DNA of 64,000 nt from NCBI GenBank assembly GCA_016290215.1, contig JAEETH010000006.1:40866-104865 (forward strand), read 5' to 3'. Below, one piece after another: positions 34,019 through 42,942 of this stretch (position 1 is its first letter; each line of letters begins with the position of its first letter). This DNA is from Bacteroidales bacterium (lineage in GTDB: Bacteria; Bacteroidota; Bacteroidia; Bacteroidales; F082). The notes below the pieces were generated by a model. The model had not been told where the DNA came from. It saw nothing but the letters and a program-made list of their open reading frames with translations, and did not search any database. The position numbers and the translations under genes are program-made.

Positions 34019-35113
34019 TTATTTTAATCCTTCAATCCAAACTTTAATCTGCTGCTCGTCGTGGAGTCGGCAAACGAGGAGCGAATGGTCGCGGTAAGCT
34101 ACCAAGTAGTCTTCCAAGCCTTCCACAATGGCTTCGTTGCCTTCCTCTATATTAATAATGGTGTTTTTGTTATCCACCGAAACCACTTTGCCGCGCAAGG
34201 CATTACCGCAGTCGTCTTTTTTGGCGTGGGTGAACAGTGAACCCCATGTGCCGATGTCGCTCCAGCCAAAGTCGGCGGGGATGGTATAGGCATTGGGTGA
34301 CTTTTCCATCACGCCATAATCGATGCTGATGTTGGGGCAGTCCACAAAATGGTCGTTGATAAAGTCTTGTTCTTCAGGTGTGCCGAAATTGTATAATCCT
34401 TTTTCGAACACGTCCACCATTTCAGGCAAATATAGTTTGAAGGCCTGCATGATGCCTTCCAATGTCCAAAGGAATATGCCACTATTCCAGAAAAAGTTGC
34501 CCTCGGCAACAAACTTCACAGCAGTTTCATAATCTGGCTTCTCCTTAAACATTTCCACTTTCACTACTTCGGGAAATGCTGAATTAGTTCCACATTCTGC
34601 ATTCTGCATTCCGCATTCCGCATTTATTTTAGGCACTTGGATGTAACCGTAACCCGTCTCGGGTCTACTGGGCTTGATGCCAATAGTCATCAGAGCGTTT
34701 TGGTTTTTTGCCAAAAAATCGAATCCCAAACGGATGATGCGTTGGAACTCCACTTCGTTGGTCACCAAATGGTCGGCAGGTGTGACGACGATGTTGGCAT
34801 CGGAGCTACGGCTTTGAATGTGGTAGGCCGCGTAGGCGATGCAGGGTGCAGTGTTACGTCGTGCTGGCTCGCAAAGCACTTGGTCGGGATGGAGCATGGG
34901 CAGATGTTCCAGGACGAGTTGTTTGTAGGCTTTGTTGGTCACCACGAGGAAATTCTCATCGGGGATAACAGGACTAAAACGCTCGTATGTGCTGCGAATG
35001 AAACTCTTTCCCGTGCCAAGGATGTCGAGAAATTGTTTGGGGTAGTTGTCTTTGCTGAGCGGCCAAAAGCGGCTACCAATGCCGCCCGCCATAATGATGC
35101 AGTAGTTGTTCAT
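34019..35113 (-). CDS. manC: Mannose-1-phosphate guanylyltransferase
   Basis: 364 residues. MAGGIGSRFWPLSKDNYPKQFLDIL is the nucleotidyl-transferase motif, followed by VVTPADHLV, GYGYIQVPK and FVEKPD-like FKEKPD, and WNSGIFLWTL. Makes GDP-mannose, the precursor of GDP-fucose and mannose-containing glycans. It lacks the isomerase domain of bifunctional forms. Residues about 163-178 (INAECGMQNAECGTNS) are encoded by an inserted 14-bp-type repeat and are absent from the normal family pattern; they lie in a loop between GYGYIQVPK and the VEMFKEKPD strand. Confidence 0.92.
   Translation of the reverse strand: MNNYCIIMAGGIGSRFWPLSKDNYPKQFLDILGTGKSFIRSTYERFSPVIPDENFLVVTNKAYKQLVLEHLPMLHPDQVLCEPARRNTAPCIAYAAYHIQSRSSDANIVVTPADHLVTNEVEFQRIIRLGFDFLAKNQNALMTIGIKPSRPETGYGYIQVPKINAECGMQNAECGTNSAFPEVVKVEMFKEKPDYETAVKFVAEGNFFWNSGIFLWTLEGIMQAFKLYLPEMVDVFEKGLYNFGTPEEQDFINDHFVDCPNISIDYGVMEKSPNAYTIPADFGWSDIGTWGSLFTHAKKDDCGNALRGKVVSVDNKNTIINIEEGNEAIVEGLEDYLVAYRDHSLLVCRLHDEQQIKVWIEGLK
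34581..34624. repeat. 14-bp-type repeat inserted in the manC coding sequence
   Basis: Repeated units of CATTCTGCATTCCGCATT kind, related to the 31,025-31,117 array. They are read in frame and give AECG/QNAECG repeats in the protein. Confidence 0.85.
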
Positions 35114-35122
35114 GTTCGTTGA

Positions 35123-35857
35123 TTAAAATAGAACTGCTTTACCTATTTCGCTCAGATAAGGCAACAAGTCTGTTTTAGAGATTTTACATAAGGGCATACC
35201 CGCCGCGTAGGGAGCGATTTCAAAGGGGGCATAGCAAAACACCACGCTGTCAGTCTCAATCCAGGGTTGGTTGGTCGGCAGCTGGAACGGCTCGTCGGGC
35301 TCAAACAAGTATTCCTCTTCTTCGGTGTTGTATTTCGAGAAATATTGCTTTCGGATATTTTCGGAAACGATGTCAACCAATTGTTCGGGATTTTCAAACA
35401 TATCGTACCCTACCATGCTTCCGTCAATCTTGCTGAAGGAAACACCATAGTACCAAGGCGAAGGGTGTGCACCGCCGGTGTAGGTATAACCTTCTGCGAT
35501 ATAGGTGACATAAAGGTCGTTTTGTTCCGATAGGGTGTAATTGCCTTCAAATTGGGAATGGGGTTCCTCGCCTTCTACGGCAAAAAAGCGGTCTTTTTCT
35601 TCTTGGAAGAAAGTCTTGTAATCCTTCGTTTCGTCTGAAAGCATCCAATGCATGATGTTGTCGTGCAGTTTGTTGTTTTTGGTGATAGGCAAGTCAACAT
35701 TCATGGTGTAGTAAGAATAATCGTCGCCAAATTCGCTTTCAACGTAGATGCTATCGCTGAGGGTATAGGTCTCCACTTCAACCTCGTTGGGGTTGGTACG
35801 GTTGCAGCCCACAACAATCATGAGGAGCAACGTTATGAGTATGAAAAGCTTTTTCAT
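35123..35857 (-). CDS. DUF3298/DUF4163 lipoprotein (RsiV-like)
   Basis: 244 residues with a lipoprotein signal peptide (MKKLFILITLLLMIVVGCNR). The DUF4163 part (YYTMNVDLPITKNNKLHDNIMHWM) and DUF3298 part (GGAHPSPWYYGVSFSKIDGSMV, ...DLLPYLSEIG) are in the usual order. Related domains occur in RsiV, an anti-sigma factor that binds lysozyme, but most stand-alone lipoproteins of this type have no known role. First gene of the operon ending with the GNAT/FemAB-like gene; the promoter box TATCTTTG lies at 35,885-35,892. Confidence 0.85.
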   Translation of the reverse strand: MKKLFILITLLLMIVVGCNRTNPNEVEVETYTLSDSIYVESEFGDDYSYYTMNVDLPITKNNKLHDNIMHWMLSDETKDYKTFFQEEKDRFFAVEGEEPHSQFEGNYTLSEQNDLYVTYIAEGYTYTGGAHPSPWYYGVSFSKIDGSMVGYDMFENPEQLVDIVSENIRKQYFSKYNTEEEEYLFEPDEPFQLPTNQPWIETDSVVFCYAPFEIAPYAAGMPLCKISKTDLLPYLSEIGKAVLF

Positions 35858-35884
35858 GGGATATGATTTAAGGGTTCAATGTCG

Positions 35885-35892
35885 CAAAGATA
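35885..35892 (-). promoter_or_regulatory. -7 box of the DUF3298-manC-GT2 operon
   Basis: TATCTTTG on the minus strand, 28 bases before the start at 35,857, behind the FAD/Fe-S dehydrogenase gene. Confidence 0.55.
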
Positions 35893-35924
35893 ATGCTTTT
35901 TAATAAAACGGCAAAGTTTATTGA

Positions 35925-38900
35925 TTATTTCATCCATCGGTATAGTATTTCAATGGGATGGACGGCATGAACGCCTGTGCCGTCGAGGATTTGCTGGCGG
36001 CATGAAGTACCTGGGGCCGAGACGATGCATGGCGTGACATTATCAGTGTTGGCTACGGCTTTACGGACGGTGGGAAACAGCACCATTTCGCCGATGGCCA
36101 ACGAAGTTCTGTAATGTTCTTTTTCGTAGCCGAACGAACCAGCCATGCCACAACAACCGCTTGGAATGACATGCACTTTGGCTCCGGTGAGCAGTTTGAA
36201 GGCTTGTACTGTCTTCTCCGTTCCCACCAAAGCTTTTTGGTGGCAATGACCATGGAGCCAAATCTCTAAGGCATCCGTCTTGAAGTCGTTGGAGGTGATG
36301 TGACCAGCGGCGACTTCTCGCACGATAAACTCATCAAACAGCAAGGCGTTGCGGCCTAATTCCTTGGCTTGTTGCCGCAGTTCAGCAGGCACCAAGTCGG
36401 GATATTCGTCACGGAAACTGAGGATGCATGAGGGTTCTATGCCGACCAATGATGTTTGTTCCGAAATTTTGTCTTTCAGCAAGTTGACATTCTTCAAAGC
36501 AAACTTTTTGGCTAATTTCAAGTTGCCTTTTGAAATAGCGGCGCGACCGCTTTCCACGTGTTTCGGGATTTCCACTTCGTAACCCAGATGCAGCAACAAT
36601 TTGGCAAAAGTGAGGCCGATTTCCGCTTCTTGGAAGTTGGTGAACTCATCTGCAAAGAGGTAAACCTTGCCCTTGGTGGCTTTTTCTTTGTGTTTGCGAC
36701 ATGCTCGCTGCACGGCTTTTCGCATGGTCACACGACTCAAGGTTGGGATGTCTCTTTCCGTCGAGAATTTGATGATGTTCTTGATGATATTGGACGAGAA
36801 TTTCCACGATGCAAATAAGTTGTAAATCGGCCAAACGAGATGCCCCAATTGCTCTACCGTTGCCATGCGCGACACAGCGAAAGATCGCAACGGCATCCCG
36901 TCGACATCATATTTTTGCTGTAGTATTTCGGAGCGCAGGCGGGTCATGTCGACATTGGAAGGACACTCGCTGCGGCAGCCTTTGCAGGCTAAACAGCTGT
37001 CCAAAACTTCGGCCAGTTCCTTGGATTTCAGAAGGTTTTTGTCTTTATTGAGGGCTTGAGTAAATGCTTCACTCTCCCACCCTCTTGTGAGGATTTCGCG
37101 AAGCACATTGGCGCGGGCGCGTGTGGCTTTGGTCTCGTCGCCACTCACCTTGAATGCGGGACATAGTGTGCCACCAATCAGGTTCGACTTTCGGCAGTCG
37201 CCGGCGCCGTTGCATTGCTCGATGCTGCACATCAAGGCATGGAGTTGGTTTTTGGCTCCAGTTGCGCCTTCCACCTTACATTCGTCAAATGCGGCTTTCC
37301 AGTTGTAATAGGTCCCTGAGCCTGTCGAAGGGCCGTCTTTTTCACATAATTCCCTTTCAATAGCATATTGCTGCCCCACCTCAAAGCGCAGCATGCTGTC
37401 CATGGGCAACGTGTCCACAATCTTATGCAGGTTATAGACTTGCAATGGGTCCCAACATTTCTTGAGCTCTTGCATCATAGCATAGACTTCATCGCCATAC
37501 ATCAATTGGATGAATTCGCCACGCAAACGTCCGTCGCCATGCTCGCCGCTGAGCGAACCTTTGTATTTCTTGACTAACAAGGCGGTTTGATAGGCCACTT
37601 CGCGGAATTTGCGCTTGCCTTCCGCTTCCTTGATGTTGATGATGGGGCGCAGATGTAGTTCTCCCGTGCTGATATGGGCATGATAGACGCAACTCAAGCC
37701 AAGGTTTTCTAACATTTGGGCAAAGTCGGCCATATAATCAGGCAACTTTTCAGGAGCCACCGCCGTGTCTTCGATAACGCCAATCGGTTTGGCATCGCCT
37801 TTCATGCCAGTGAGCAGACCCAATCCCGCTTTGCGCAGACTCCAAACCTTGCTGATTTCTGAGCCGTAAACTCTTGAACAGGAGTAAACTAAGTGTTTCT
37901 CGTTTTCGCTTAAGGCTTTTTCAAGTTGGTCGGCTATGGCATCGATTTCAGCCCTTGTCTTGCCACGCAGTTCGATGATGAGGATGGCAGCAGGGTCGCC
38001 TTGCACGAAGAATCGGTTTTTCTGCTGTTCGACATTCTGTTTGCTGAGTTCCAAGATATTACGATCCATCAACTCAATGGCTGAGGGATGGAATTGTAAG
38101 GCGACCAAATTCCCCAAAAAACTTTTTTGCAGCGTGTCGCAATGGGCGCAAACCACCATTTTTTCCTTAGGCGGCAAAAGGTCAAGGTCGACTTTGATTT
38201 CGGTGATAAAAGCCAAGGTACCTTCGCTTCCTGCAAGCACTTTGCAAAGGTTAATGGTACGATCTTTAAGTGGTTTGGCCGTATTATGCAGGTCTTCGAT
38301 GACTTCGTCGATGGCATAGCCGCAAGAGCGACGGCGCAGGCTCTTGTCGGGATAGTTTTCCTCGATGCGTTGGACTGTTTTTTCGTCTAAAGCCCAATTA
38401 ATAAGCTGTGAGTAAATGTTTTGGATTAAAGGAGCTTGTTGACCACGACCGCTTATAGATTCCATTTCCTGCCCCATTTCCTTACGCACGGAATGACATA
38501 AGCGGTCGTTCTCCCAAAAACGCGAACCAAACCGCGCTTCCAGTTCACGGATGCTGTATTCCTTAAACACTTCGATGCTGCCGTCACAAAGTACGCCTCT
38601 CGCTTCTAACACATGATGTCGGGTGCTGCCGTAAATTAAGGAATGCGAGCCACAAGAGTTGTTGCCAAACATACCTCCGATGCAACAGCGGTTACTGGTA
38701 GAAGTCTCTGGGCTGAAGAATAGACCGTACGGCTCCAAAGCAATATTTAGTTCATCAAGAACAACACCAGGTTGCACCCTTGCCCAGTGTTCTTCAGGGT
38801 TGATTTCCAGTATTTTCTTGAAGTGTTTGCTGATATCAACGACAATGCCACTTCCCACCACTTGGCCCGCGATGGAAGTACCGCCTGCTCTTGGGATGAG

Positions 38901-39050
38901 ATGGGTTTTGCGCTCACGAGCTGTTTCGATCAGGTAGACAATATCTTGTTCGTTTTCGGGGAAGGCCACGCCTTGAGGTACCTCACGATAAGCCGAAGCA
39001 TCGGTGGCGTAAGCGATGCGATGGAGCGGGTCGGTATGAATGGTGTACAT
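35925..39050 (-). CDS. Fused FAD-binding / iron-sulfur D-lactate (2-hydroxyacid) dehydrogenase
   Basis: 1,041 residues. N-terminal GlcD-like half: FAD_binding_4 (PRAGGTSIAGQVVGSGIVVDISKH), then the FAD-linked C-terminal domain (HAHISTGELHLRPIIN, SGEHGDGRLRGEF). The C-terminal half is GlpC-like, with CSIEQCNGAGDC...GTLCPAF and CLACKGCRSECPSNVDM clusters and the CCG-type block HGHCHQKAL...PSGCCGMAGSFGYEKEHY. Dld II/GlcD-GlcF fusions of this size oxidise D-lactate or glycolate and pass electrons to quinone. Residues 573-580 (GPSTGSGT) are the product of an inserted REP-like element. Confidence 0.9.
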   Translation of the reverse strand: MYTIHTDPLHRIAYATDASAYREVPQGVAFPENEQDIVYLIETARERKTHLIPRAGGTSIAGQVVGSGIVVDISKHFKKILEINPEEHWARVQPGVVLDELNIALEPYGLFFSPETSTSNRCCIGGMFGNNSCGSHSLIYGSTRHHVLEARGVLCDGSIEVFKEYSIRELEARFGSRFWENDRLCHSVRKEMGQEMESISGRGQQAPLIQNIYSQLINWALDEKTVQRIEENYPDKSLRRRSCGYAIDEVIEDLHNTAKPLKDRTINLCKVLAGSEGTLAFITEIKVDLDLLPPKEKMVVCAHCDTLQKSFLGNLVALQFHPSAIELMDRNILELSKQNVEQQKNRFFVQGDPAAILIIELRGKTRAEIDAIADQLEKALSENEKHLVYSCSRVYGSEISKVWSLRKAGLGLLTGMKGDAKPIGVIEDTAVAPEKLPDYMADFAQMLENLGLSCVYHAHISTGELHLRPIINIKEAEGKRKFREVAYQTALLVKKYKGSLSGEHGDGRLRGEFIQLMYGDEVYAMMQELKKCWDPLQVYNLHKIVDTLPMDSMLRFEVGQQYAIERELCEKDGPSTGSGTYYNWKAAFDECKVEGATGAKNQLHALMCSIEQCNGAGDCRKSNLIGGTLCPAFKVSGDETKATRARANVLREILTRGWESEAFTQALNKDKNLLKSKELAEVLDSCLACKGCRSECPSNVDMTRLRSEILQQKYDVDGMPLRSFAVSRMATVEQLGHLVWPIYNLFASWKFSSNIIKNIIKFSTERDIPTLSRVTMRKAVQRACRKHKEKATKGKVYLFADEFTNFQEAEIGLTFAKLLLHLGYEVEIPKHVESGRAAISKGNLKLAKKFALKNVNLLKDKISEQTSLVGIEPSCILSFRDEYPDLVPAELRQQAKELGRNALLFDEFIVREVAAGHITSNDFKTDALEIWLHGHCHQKALVGTEKTVQAFKLLTGAKVHVIPSGCCGMAGSFGYEKEHYRTSLAIGEMVLFPTVRKAVANTDNVTPCIVSAPGTSCRQQILDGTGVHAVHPIEILYRWMK
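37311..37334. repeat. REP-like element inside the FAD/Fe-S dehydrogenase gene
   Basis: 24-base single-arm copy (from GGTCCCTGAG to TCGAAGGGCC), read on the coding strand as GPSTGSGT. It falls between the FAD half and the iron-sulfur half. Confidence 0.92.
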
Positions 39051-39056
39051 CTTGGT

Positions 39057-40970
39057 TTATTTGTCCAACTGACTGAACACGCTATTGTTGCTCTTAAACT
39101 CGGGCACGATGACTTTCATCTGAGCCACAATCTTCATCGGGTCGCAGGTTTCGAGTTCGTCGTGTAGTTTGGCAATCATGCTGTCCACTTCAGCGGCCTC
39201 GTATTTGCGCACAATGGCGTGCATGATTTTCTCGTTGTCGGTCTTGATGGTGTTTTCTTCGTTGGCCAAGACCTCTTCGTAGAGTTTTTCGCCTGGACGG
39301 AGACCAGTTTCGATGATTTCGATTTCGGGATGGTGTGCCAATTTACGCATCTTCTCGGCTAAGTCCCAAATCTTAACCTTTTCACCCATGTCGAAAACAA
39401 AAATATCGCCTCCTTCGCCGATGGAACCTGCCTCCAAGACAAGGCTACAGGCTTCGGGAATGGTCATGAAGAAACGGGTGATGCGATGGTCGGTGACAGT
39501 GATGGGGCCGCCTTGTTCGATTTGTTTGCGGAACAATGGAACCACCGAACCATTCGAGCCCAACACATTGCCAAAACGCGTGGTGATGAACTTGGTTTTT
39601 CCAGCACGGCTTTGTGTGTAAATCTCCGCGATGCGCTTGGTGGCACCCATCACATTGGTTGGGTTGACGGCCTTATCAGTCGAAATCATGACGAATTTCT
39701 CCACGCCATACTCAACGGAAAGGTCGGCTATGAGCTTGGTGCCAAACACGTTGACAAACACAGCTTCGTAAGCGTTTTCCTCCATGAAAGGTACGTGTTT
39801 ATAAGCAGCGGCATGGAACACCACTTGTGGATGGTATGCTTCGAACACTTTCCTCATGCGAACAGGGTCTTTCACATTGGTGATGACGAAAGCCATCTTA
39901 TCACGCATATCCTTAAAAACAGGAGTGTTATTCATCTCAAACTGAAAGTCGTACATGGGCGATTCAGCTTGGTCGAGCATGATGAGTTTGGATGGATTGT
40001 AGTGCATCACCTGACGGCAAATCTCGCTACCGATTGAGCCTGCTGCACCTGTGACGAGCACTACTTTATTGTTGATTTCGCGGATGACATTGCTCTTGCC
40101 CAAAATAATGGGTTTGCGGCCCAAGAGGTCTTCAATCTTGATGTCTTGGATTTGGTTGCTGGCAAATTTGCCGTCCACCCACTTGTCGAACGAGGGAATC
40201 GACTTCACGATGAGGTTAAGTGCCAAGCCCTTCTCAATGATTTCCTTGTTGCGTTCTTCGCTGAGGCTGGGGATGGCCACAATCAACACATCAATGTCAA
40301 ATTTCTTGATAAATTCGGGCGTTAAGGCCACTTTGGGTGAGTATACTTTGACGGTATTGATTTGAGACCCGACACGTTTGGGGTCGTCATCAACGAAGGC
40401 TCTGACCTTAAACTTCGATTTCGTATCCTGACTCAAGGTACGCAGTAACATCGTGCCACCATCACCAGCACCATAGATAAGCGTATTCATTTTGTCAGGG
40501 GTATTTTTGTAGACCTCATTGTACAATCGTCTGATGGTGAAGCGCATGAGAATCATTATCACCATCGTAATGAGGTAATGGTAAATCATCGTCACATAGC
40601 GAGGGAAAAGCTCTGTTGCCAAAGGTTTCGAAATGTGGTAGATGATAAGTTTACCGATGACTAGGAAAGACAATGTAAGCGTACAGGCTATAAAAATCTT
40701 ACGGATGTCATTGAATCCTGAATAGCGCAACATTCCATCGTAAGTGCGACTGACAAGAAATGCAATTAAGTAGGCGATAGGCACAATCCAAATGCGACTC
40801 CAATCAAATCCAGATGCTGTAATGTCGCGGAAATAGAGCATAAGAATGGCGATGAGGTAGGATGTGATAACGATAATCATATCTACCGCCAAGATCCAAA
40901 CACGGGGCAACGTGTTGTTTTTATGTTTGCCAAATATAAAATTGCAAAACTGAGTAATAAGTTTGCGCAT
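39057..40970 (-). CDS. NDP-sugar 4,6-dehydratase, PglF/WbpM/CapD type
   Basis: 637 residues from MRKLITQFC; the upstream ATG at 41,003 precedes the promoter box. Four membrane helices in the first 150 residues, a first Rossmann-like domain (LIYGAGDGGTMLLRTL), then the catalytic SDR domain with VTGAAGSIGSEICRQV, MISTDKAVNPTNVMGATKR and TRFGNVLGSNGSVVPLF. The last fits UDP-N-acetylglucosamine 4,6-dehydratase, an entry enzyme for N-acetylfucosamine, bacillosamine and similar sugars. Fits with the neighbouring glycan genes. Confidence 0.92.
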   Translation of the reverse strand: MRKLITQFCNFIFGKHKNNTLPRVWILAVDMIIVITSYLIAILMLYFRDITASGFDWSRIWIVPIAYLIAFLVSRTYDGMLRYSGFNDIRKIFIACTLTLSFLVIGKLIIYHISKPLATELFPRYVTMIYHYLITMVIMILMRFTIRRLYNEVYKNTPDKMNTLIYGAGDGGTMLLRTLSQDTKSKFKVRAFVDDDPKRVGSQINTVKVYSPKVALTPEFIKKFDIDVLIVAIPSLSEERNKEIIEKGLALNLIVKSIPSFDKWVDGKFASNQIQDIKIEDLLGRKPIILGKSNVIREINNKVVLVTGAAGSIGSEICRQVMHYNPSKLIMLDQAESPMYDFQFEMNNTPVFKDMRDKMAFVITNVKDPVRMRKVFEAYHPQVVFHAAAYKHVPFMEENAYEAVFVNVFGTKLIADLSVEYGVEKFVMISTDKAVNPTNVMGATKRIAEIYTQSRAGKTKFITTRFGNVLGSNGSVVPLFRKQIEQGGPITVTDHRITRFFMTIPEACSLVLEAGSIGEGGDIFVFDMGEKVKIWDLAEKMRKLAHHPEIEIIETGLRPGEKLYEEVLANEENTIKTDNEKIMHAIVRKYEAAEVDSMIAKLHDELETCDPMKIVAQMKVIVPEFKSNNSVFSQLDK

Positions 40971-40992
40971 AATAATCCATTTTATTAAGCCG

Positions 40993-41000
40993 CAAAGATA
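40993..41000 (-). promoter_or_regulatory. -7 box of the PglF-type dehydratase gene
   Basis: TATCTTTG on the minus strand, 22 bases before the ATG at 40,970. It decides the start, since an upstream ATG would lie before the transcript start. Confidence 0.55.
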
Positions 41001-41019
41001 CACTTATTTTTATATCCTT

Positions 41020-41343
41020 TTAAAAAATTTTTTCCATAAGGTGCCATTTTCCTGTTGAAGGGAGATTGGGGTCGGCACCTTGGCATTGTGCCACATAGGC
41101 TTCCCACTCTGCTTGTCGTGGCAAAGTGGCCAATTTGGCCATGTCTTTTTCCCAATCAAAGTCATCCACCGTTTCGCAAATCATAAATACATGATTTTCA
41201 AAACGATAAATTTGCATATCAAGGATACCGACAGCACGTTGGCCTTCAATTACTTCGGGCCAAACATGGGCATGAAGTTCACAATATTTTTCGATGAGTT
41301 CAGGGTCGTTGACGAGTTCCAAGGTTTGGCAGTAGCGTTTCAT
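41020..41343 (-). CDS. RhaM-type sugar mutarotase (L-fucose/L-rhamnose)
   Basis: 107 residues, the usual size for this dimeric alpha/beta-barrel family (RhaM, PF05336). Conserved residues: YCELHAHVWPEV, MQIYRFENHVFMICE, WEKDMAKL and WHLMEKIF. It interconverts the anomers of a deoxy sugar. Its place next to FucP suggests fucose rather than rhamnose, which is an inference. Confidence 0.85.
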   Translation of the reverse strand: MKRYCQTLELVNDPELIEKYCELHAHVWPEVIEGQRAVGILDMQIYRFENHVFMICETVDDFDWEKDMAKLATLPRQAEWEAYVAQCQGADPNLPSTGKWHLMEKIF

Positions 41344-41359
41344 ATTGAAGTATTTTTTT

Positions 41360-41452
41360 CACGCAGAACTCGCAGAATTGTGGGAAACCTGCCAGACGAT
41401 TGGTTTACGTCGCTTTGCGCTTCTGCGATTTCTGCGATTTCTGCGTGAGATT
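41360..41452. repeat. Inverted TTCTGCG repeat between mutarotase and FucP genes
   Basis: TCACGCAGAACTCGCAGAA at the left faces a direct triplet TTCTGCGATTTCTGCGATTT followed by CTGCGTGA at the right. Dispersed-repeat appearance; could fold into a long hairpin behind fucP. Confidence 0.7.
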
Positions 41453-42749
41453 ATTTGTCGTGTTTTGTAATGAAATTTCCATAGAGTACGATGACAACGA
41501 AGCAAACCAACGGCAACACAAAGCTCAAGTTGACCGATGCGATACCGAAAAGTCCGTTGCCGTCGATAATGCGGGCTTGCAAAGGGGGTAGCACCGAACC
41601 GCCCAAGATGGCCATAATCAATCCTGCGGCACCGATTTTGGCATCCTCGCCTGTGTCAGTCAAGGCAATGCCGTAGATGGTCGGGAACATCAGGCTCATG
41701 CAGGCCGAAACCGCCACTAAGCAATACATTCCTGCCCTTCCCTCAAGGAAAATGACCCCCAAGACCAATATAGCTCCAGCTATACCCAAATAGGTCAACA
41801 ACTTGGAGGGATGGATATATTTCAGTAGGAAAGTGCAAATGAATCGGCTTACACAAAAGATAGCCATGGCCACGATGTTGTAGCGTTGCGAGAGCACCTC
41901 GGCGGCTTGCTCCGTCATGCCTTCGTTCATGAACACACGCGTGCCGTATTGGATGATGAAAGTCCAACACATGATTTGTACGCCAACGTAGAAAAACTGT
42001 GCTACCACACCGAATCGGTAAGGTTTGTTCTGCCAAAGGCGTTTCACCGTGGGACCCAACTTTTGGTCGACGCTTTCTTTGGCTTTAGGTTGGGTCTTCA
42101 CCAATAACAAGATGATGACAAAGAAAACTACGAGGACGGCTCCGATGATGACGTAAGGCCGACTCAAAACAGCGAGGTCGGCACTTTTCACAGCCTCAAA
42201 TTGGTCTTCTGTCAACAATGCGCGGTCTTCGGTACTCAATGGGTTGAGCTTGGCTTGGATGAACTTCATGGCCACAAACATACCTGCTAACGAGCCGATA
42301 GGATTGAAGGCTTGGGCGAGGTTGAGTCGACGCGTGGCGGTGTCTTTTTCACCCATCGAAAGGATGTAGGGATTGGCTGTGGTCTCAAGGAAAGATAGAC
42401 CGCAGGTGAGCACAAAATAGGCGATCAGGAAAGGGTAATAGTTTCCTGTGGCTTTGGCGGGAATGAACATCAAGGCACCGAGAGCGTATAGTCCAAGGCC
42501 CATAAGTAGACCAGCTTTATAGGAGTGTTTGCGAACAAACAATGCGGCAGGTAAGGCCATGCAAAAATAGCCGCCATAAAAGGCTAACTGCACCAAGGCG
42601 CCATCGGTGACGTTCATGCGGAAGATTTTGGAGAAGGCCTTCACCATGGGGTTGGTGATGTCGTTGGCAAAGCCCCACAAGGCAAAGCAACATGTCACTA
42701 ACACGAAGGCCAAGAGGTATTTCTTTTCTACTACTTTGTTCATTTTCAA
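41451..42749 (-). CDS. fucP: L-fucose:proton symporter (MFS)
   Basis: 432 residues with twelve predicted membrane helices. FALWGFANDITNPMVKAFSKIFRM, LVQLAFYGGYFCMALPAALFVRKHSYKAGLL and PIGSLAGMFVA match the FucP family (sugar-proton symporters for L-fucose and related 6-deoxy sugars). Located between the mutarotase and the nucleotidyltransferase-kinase fusion on the same strand. Family members for other sugars (for example glucose/galactose) exist, so fucose is inferred from similarity and neighbours. Confidence 0.87.
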   Translation of the reverse strand: MKMNKVVEKKYLLAFVLVTCCFALWGFANDITNPMVKAFSKIFRMNVTDGALVQLAFYGGYFCMALPAALFVRKHSYKAGLLMGLGLYALGALMFIPAKATGNYYPFLIAYFVLTCGLSFLETTANPYILSMGEKDTATRRLNLAQAFNPIGSLAGMFVAMKFIQAKLNPLSTEDRALLTEDQFEAVKSADLAVLSRPYVIIGAVLVVFFVIILLLVKTQPKAKESVDQKLGPTVKRLWQNKPYRFGVVAQFFYVGVQIMCWTFIIQYGTRVFMNEGMTEQAAEVLSQRYNIVAMAIFCVSRFICTFLLKYIHPSKLLTYLGIAGAILVLGVIFLEGRAGMYCLVAVSACMSLMFPTIYGIALTDTGEDAKIGAAGLIMAILGGSVLPPLQARIIDGNGLFGIASVNLSFVLPLVCFVVIVLYGNFITKHDK

Positions 42750-42773
42750 GTGTTTTTTGTTTATTCAGTTTTT

Positions 42774-42937
42774 TATCAAGAATTAGAGAATTTCAGAATT
42801 ATCCATTTTGGGTTGTAGTTTTGAATTTTTTGGAATTTGAGATGAAAAACGTATGTTTTTCTTTCCAGCATTCTCGGCATCGCAGATGCAAAATTTCCAT
42901 AGACTATCCATTTTCTCTAATTCTCAAATTCTTGATA
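42774..42937. repeat. 164-bp stretch bounded by a 19-bp inverted repeat (possible MITE)
   Basis: TATCAAGAATTAGAGAATT at 42,774-42,792 and its inverse with one mismatch at 42,919-42,937. The interior is A/T-rich with no coding frame of interest. No target duplication was recognised. It could also be a hairpin after the upstream fusion gene. Confidence 0.55.
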
Positions 42938-42942
42938 GATAA

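Noticed and set aside
42774-42937. Insertion sequence
   Set aside because: No transposase frame lies between the inverted repeats.
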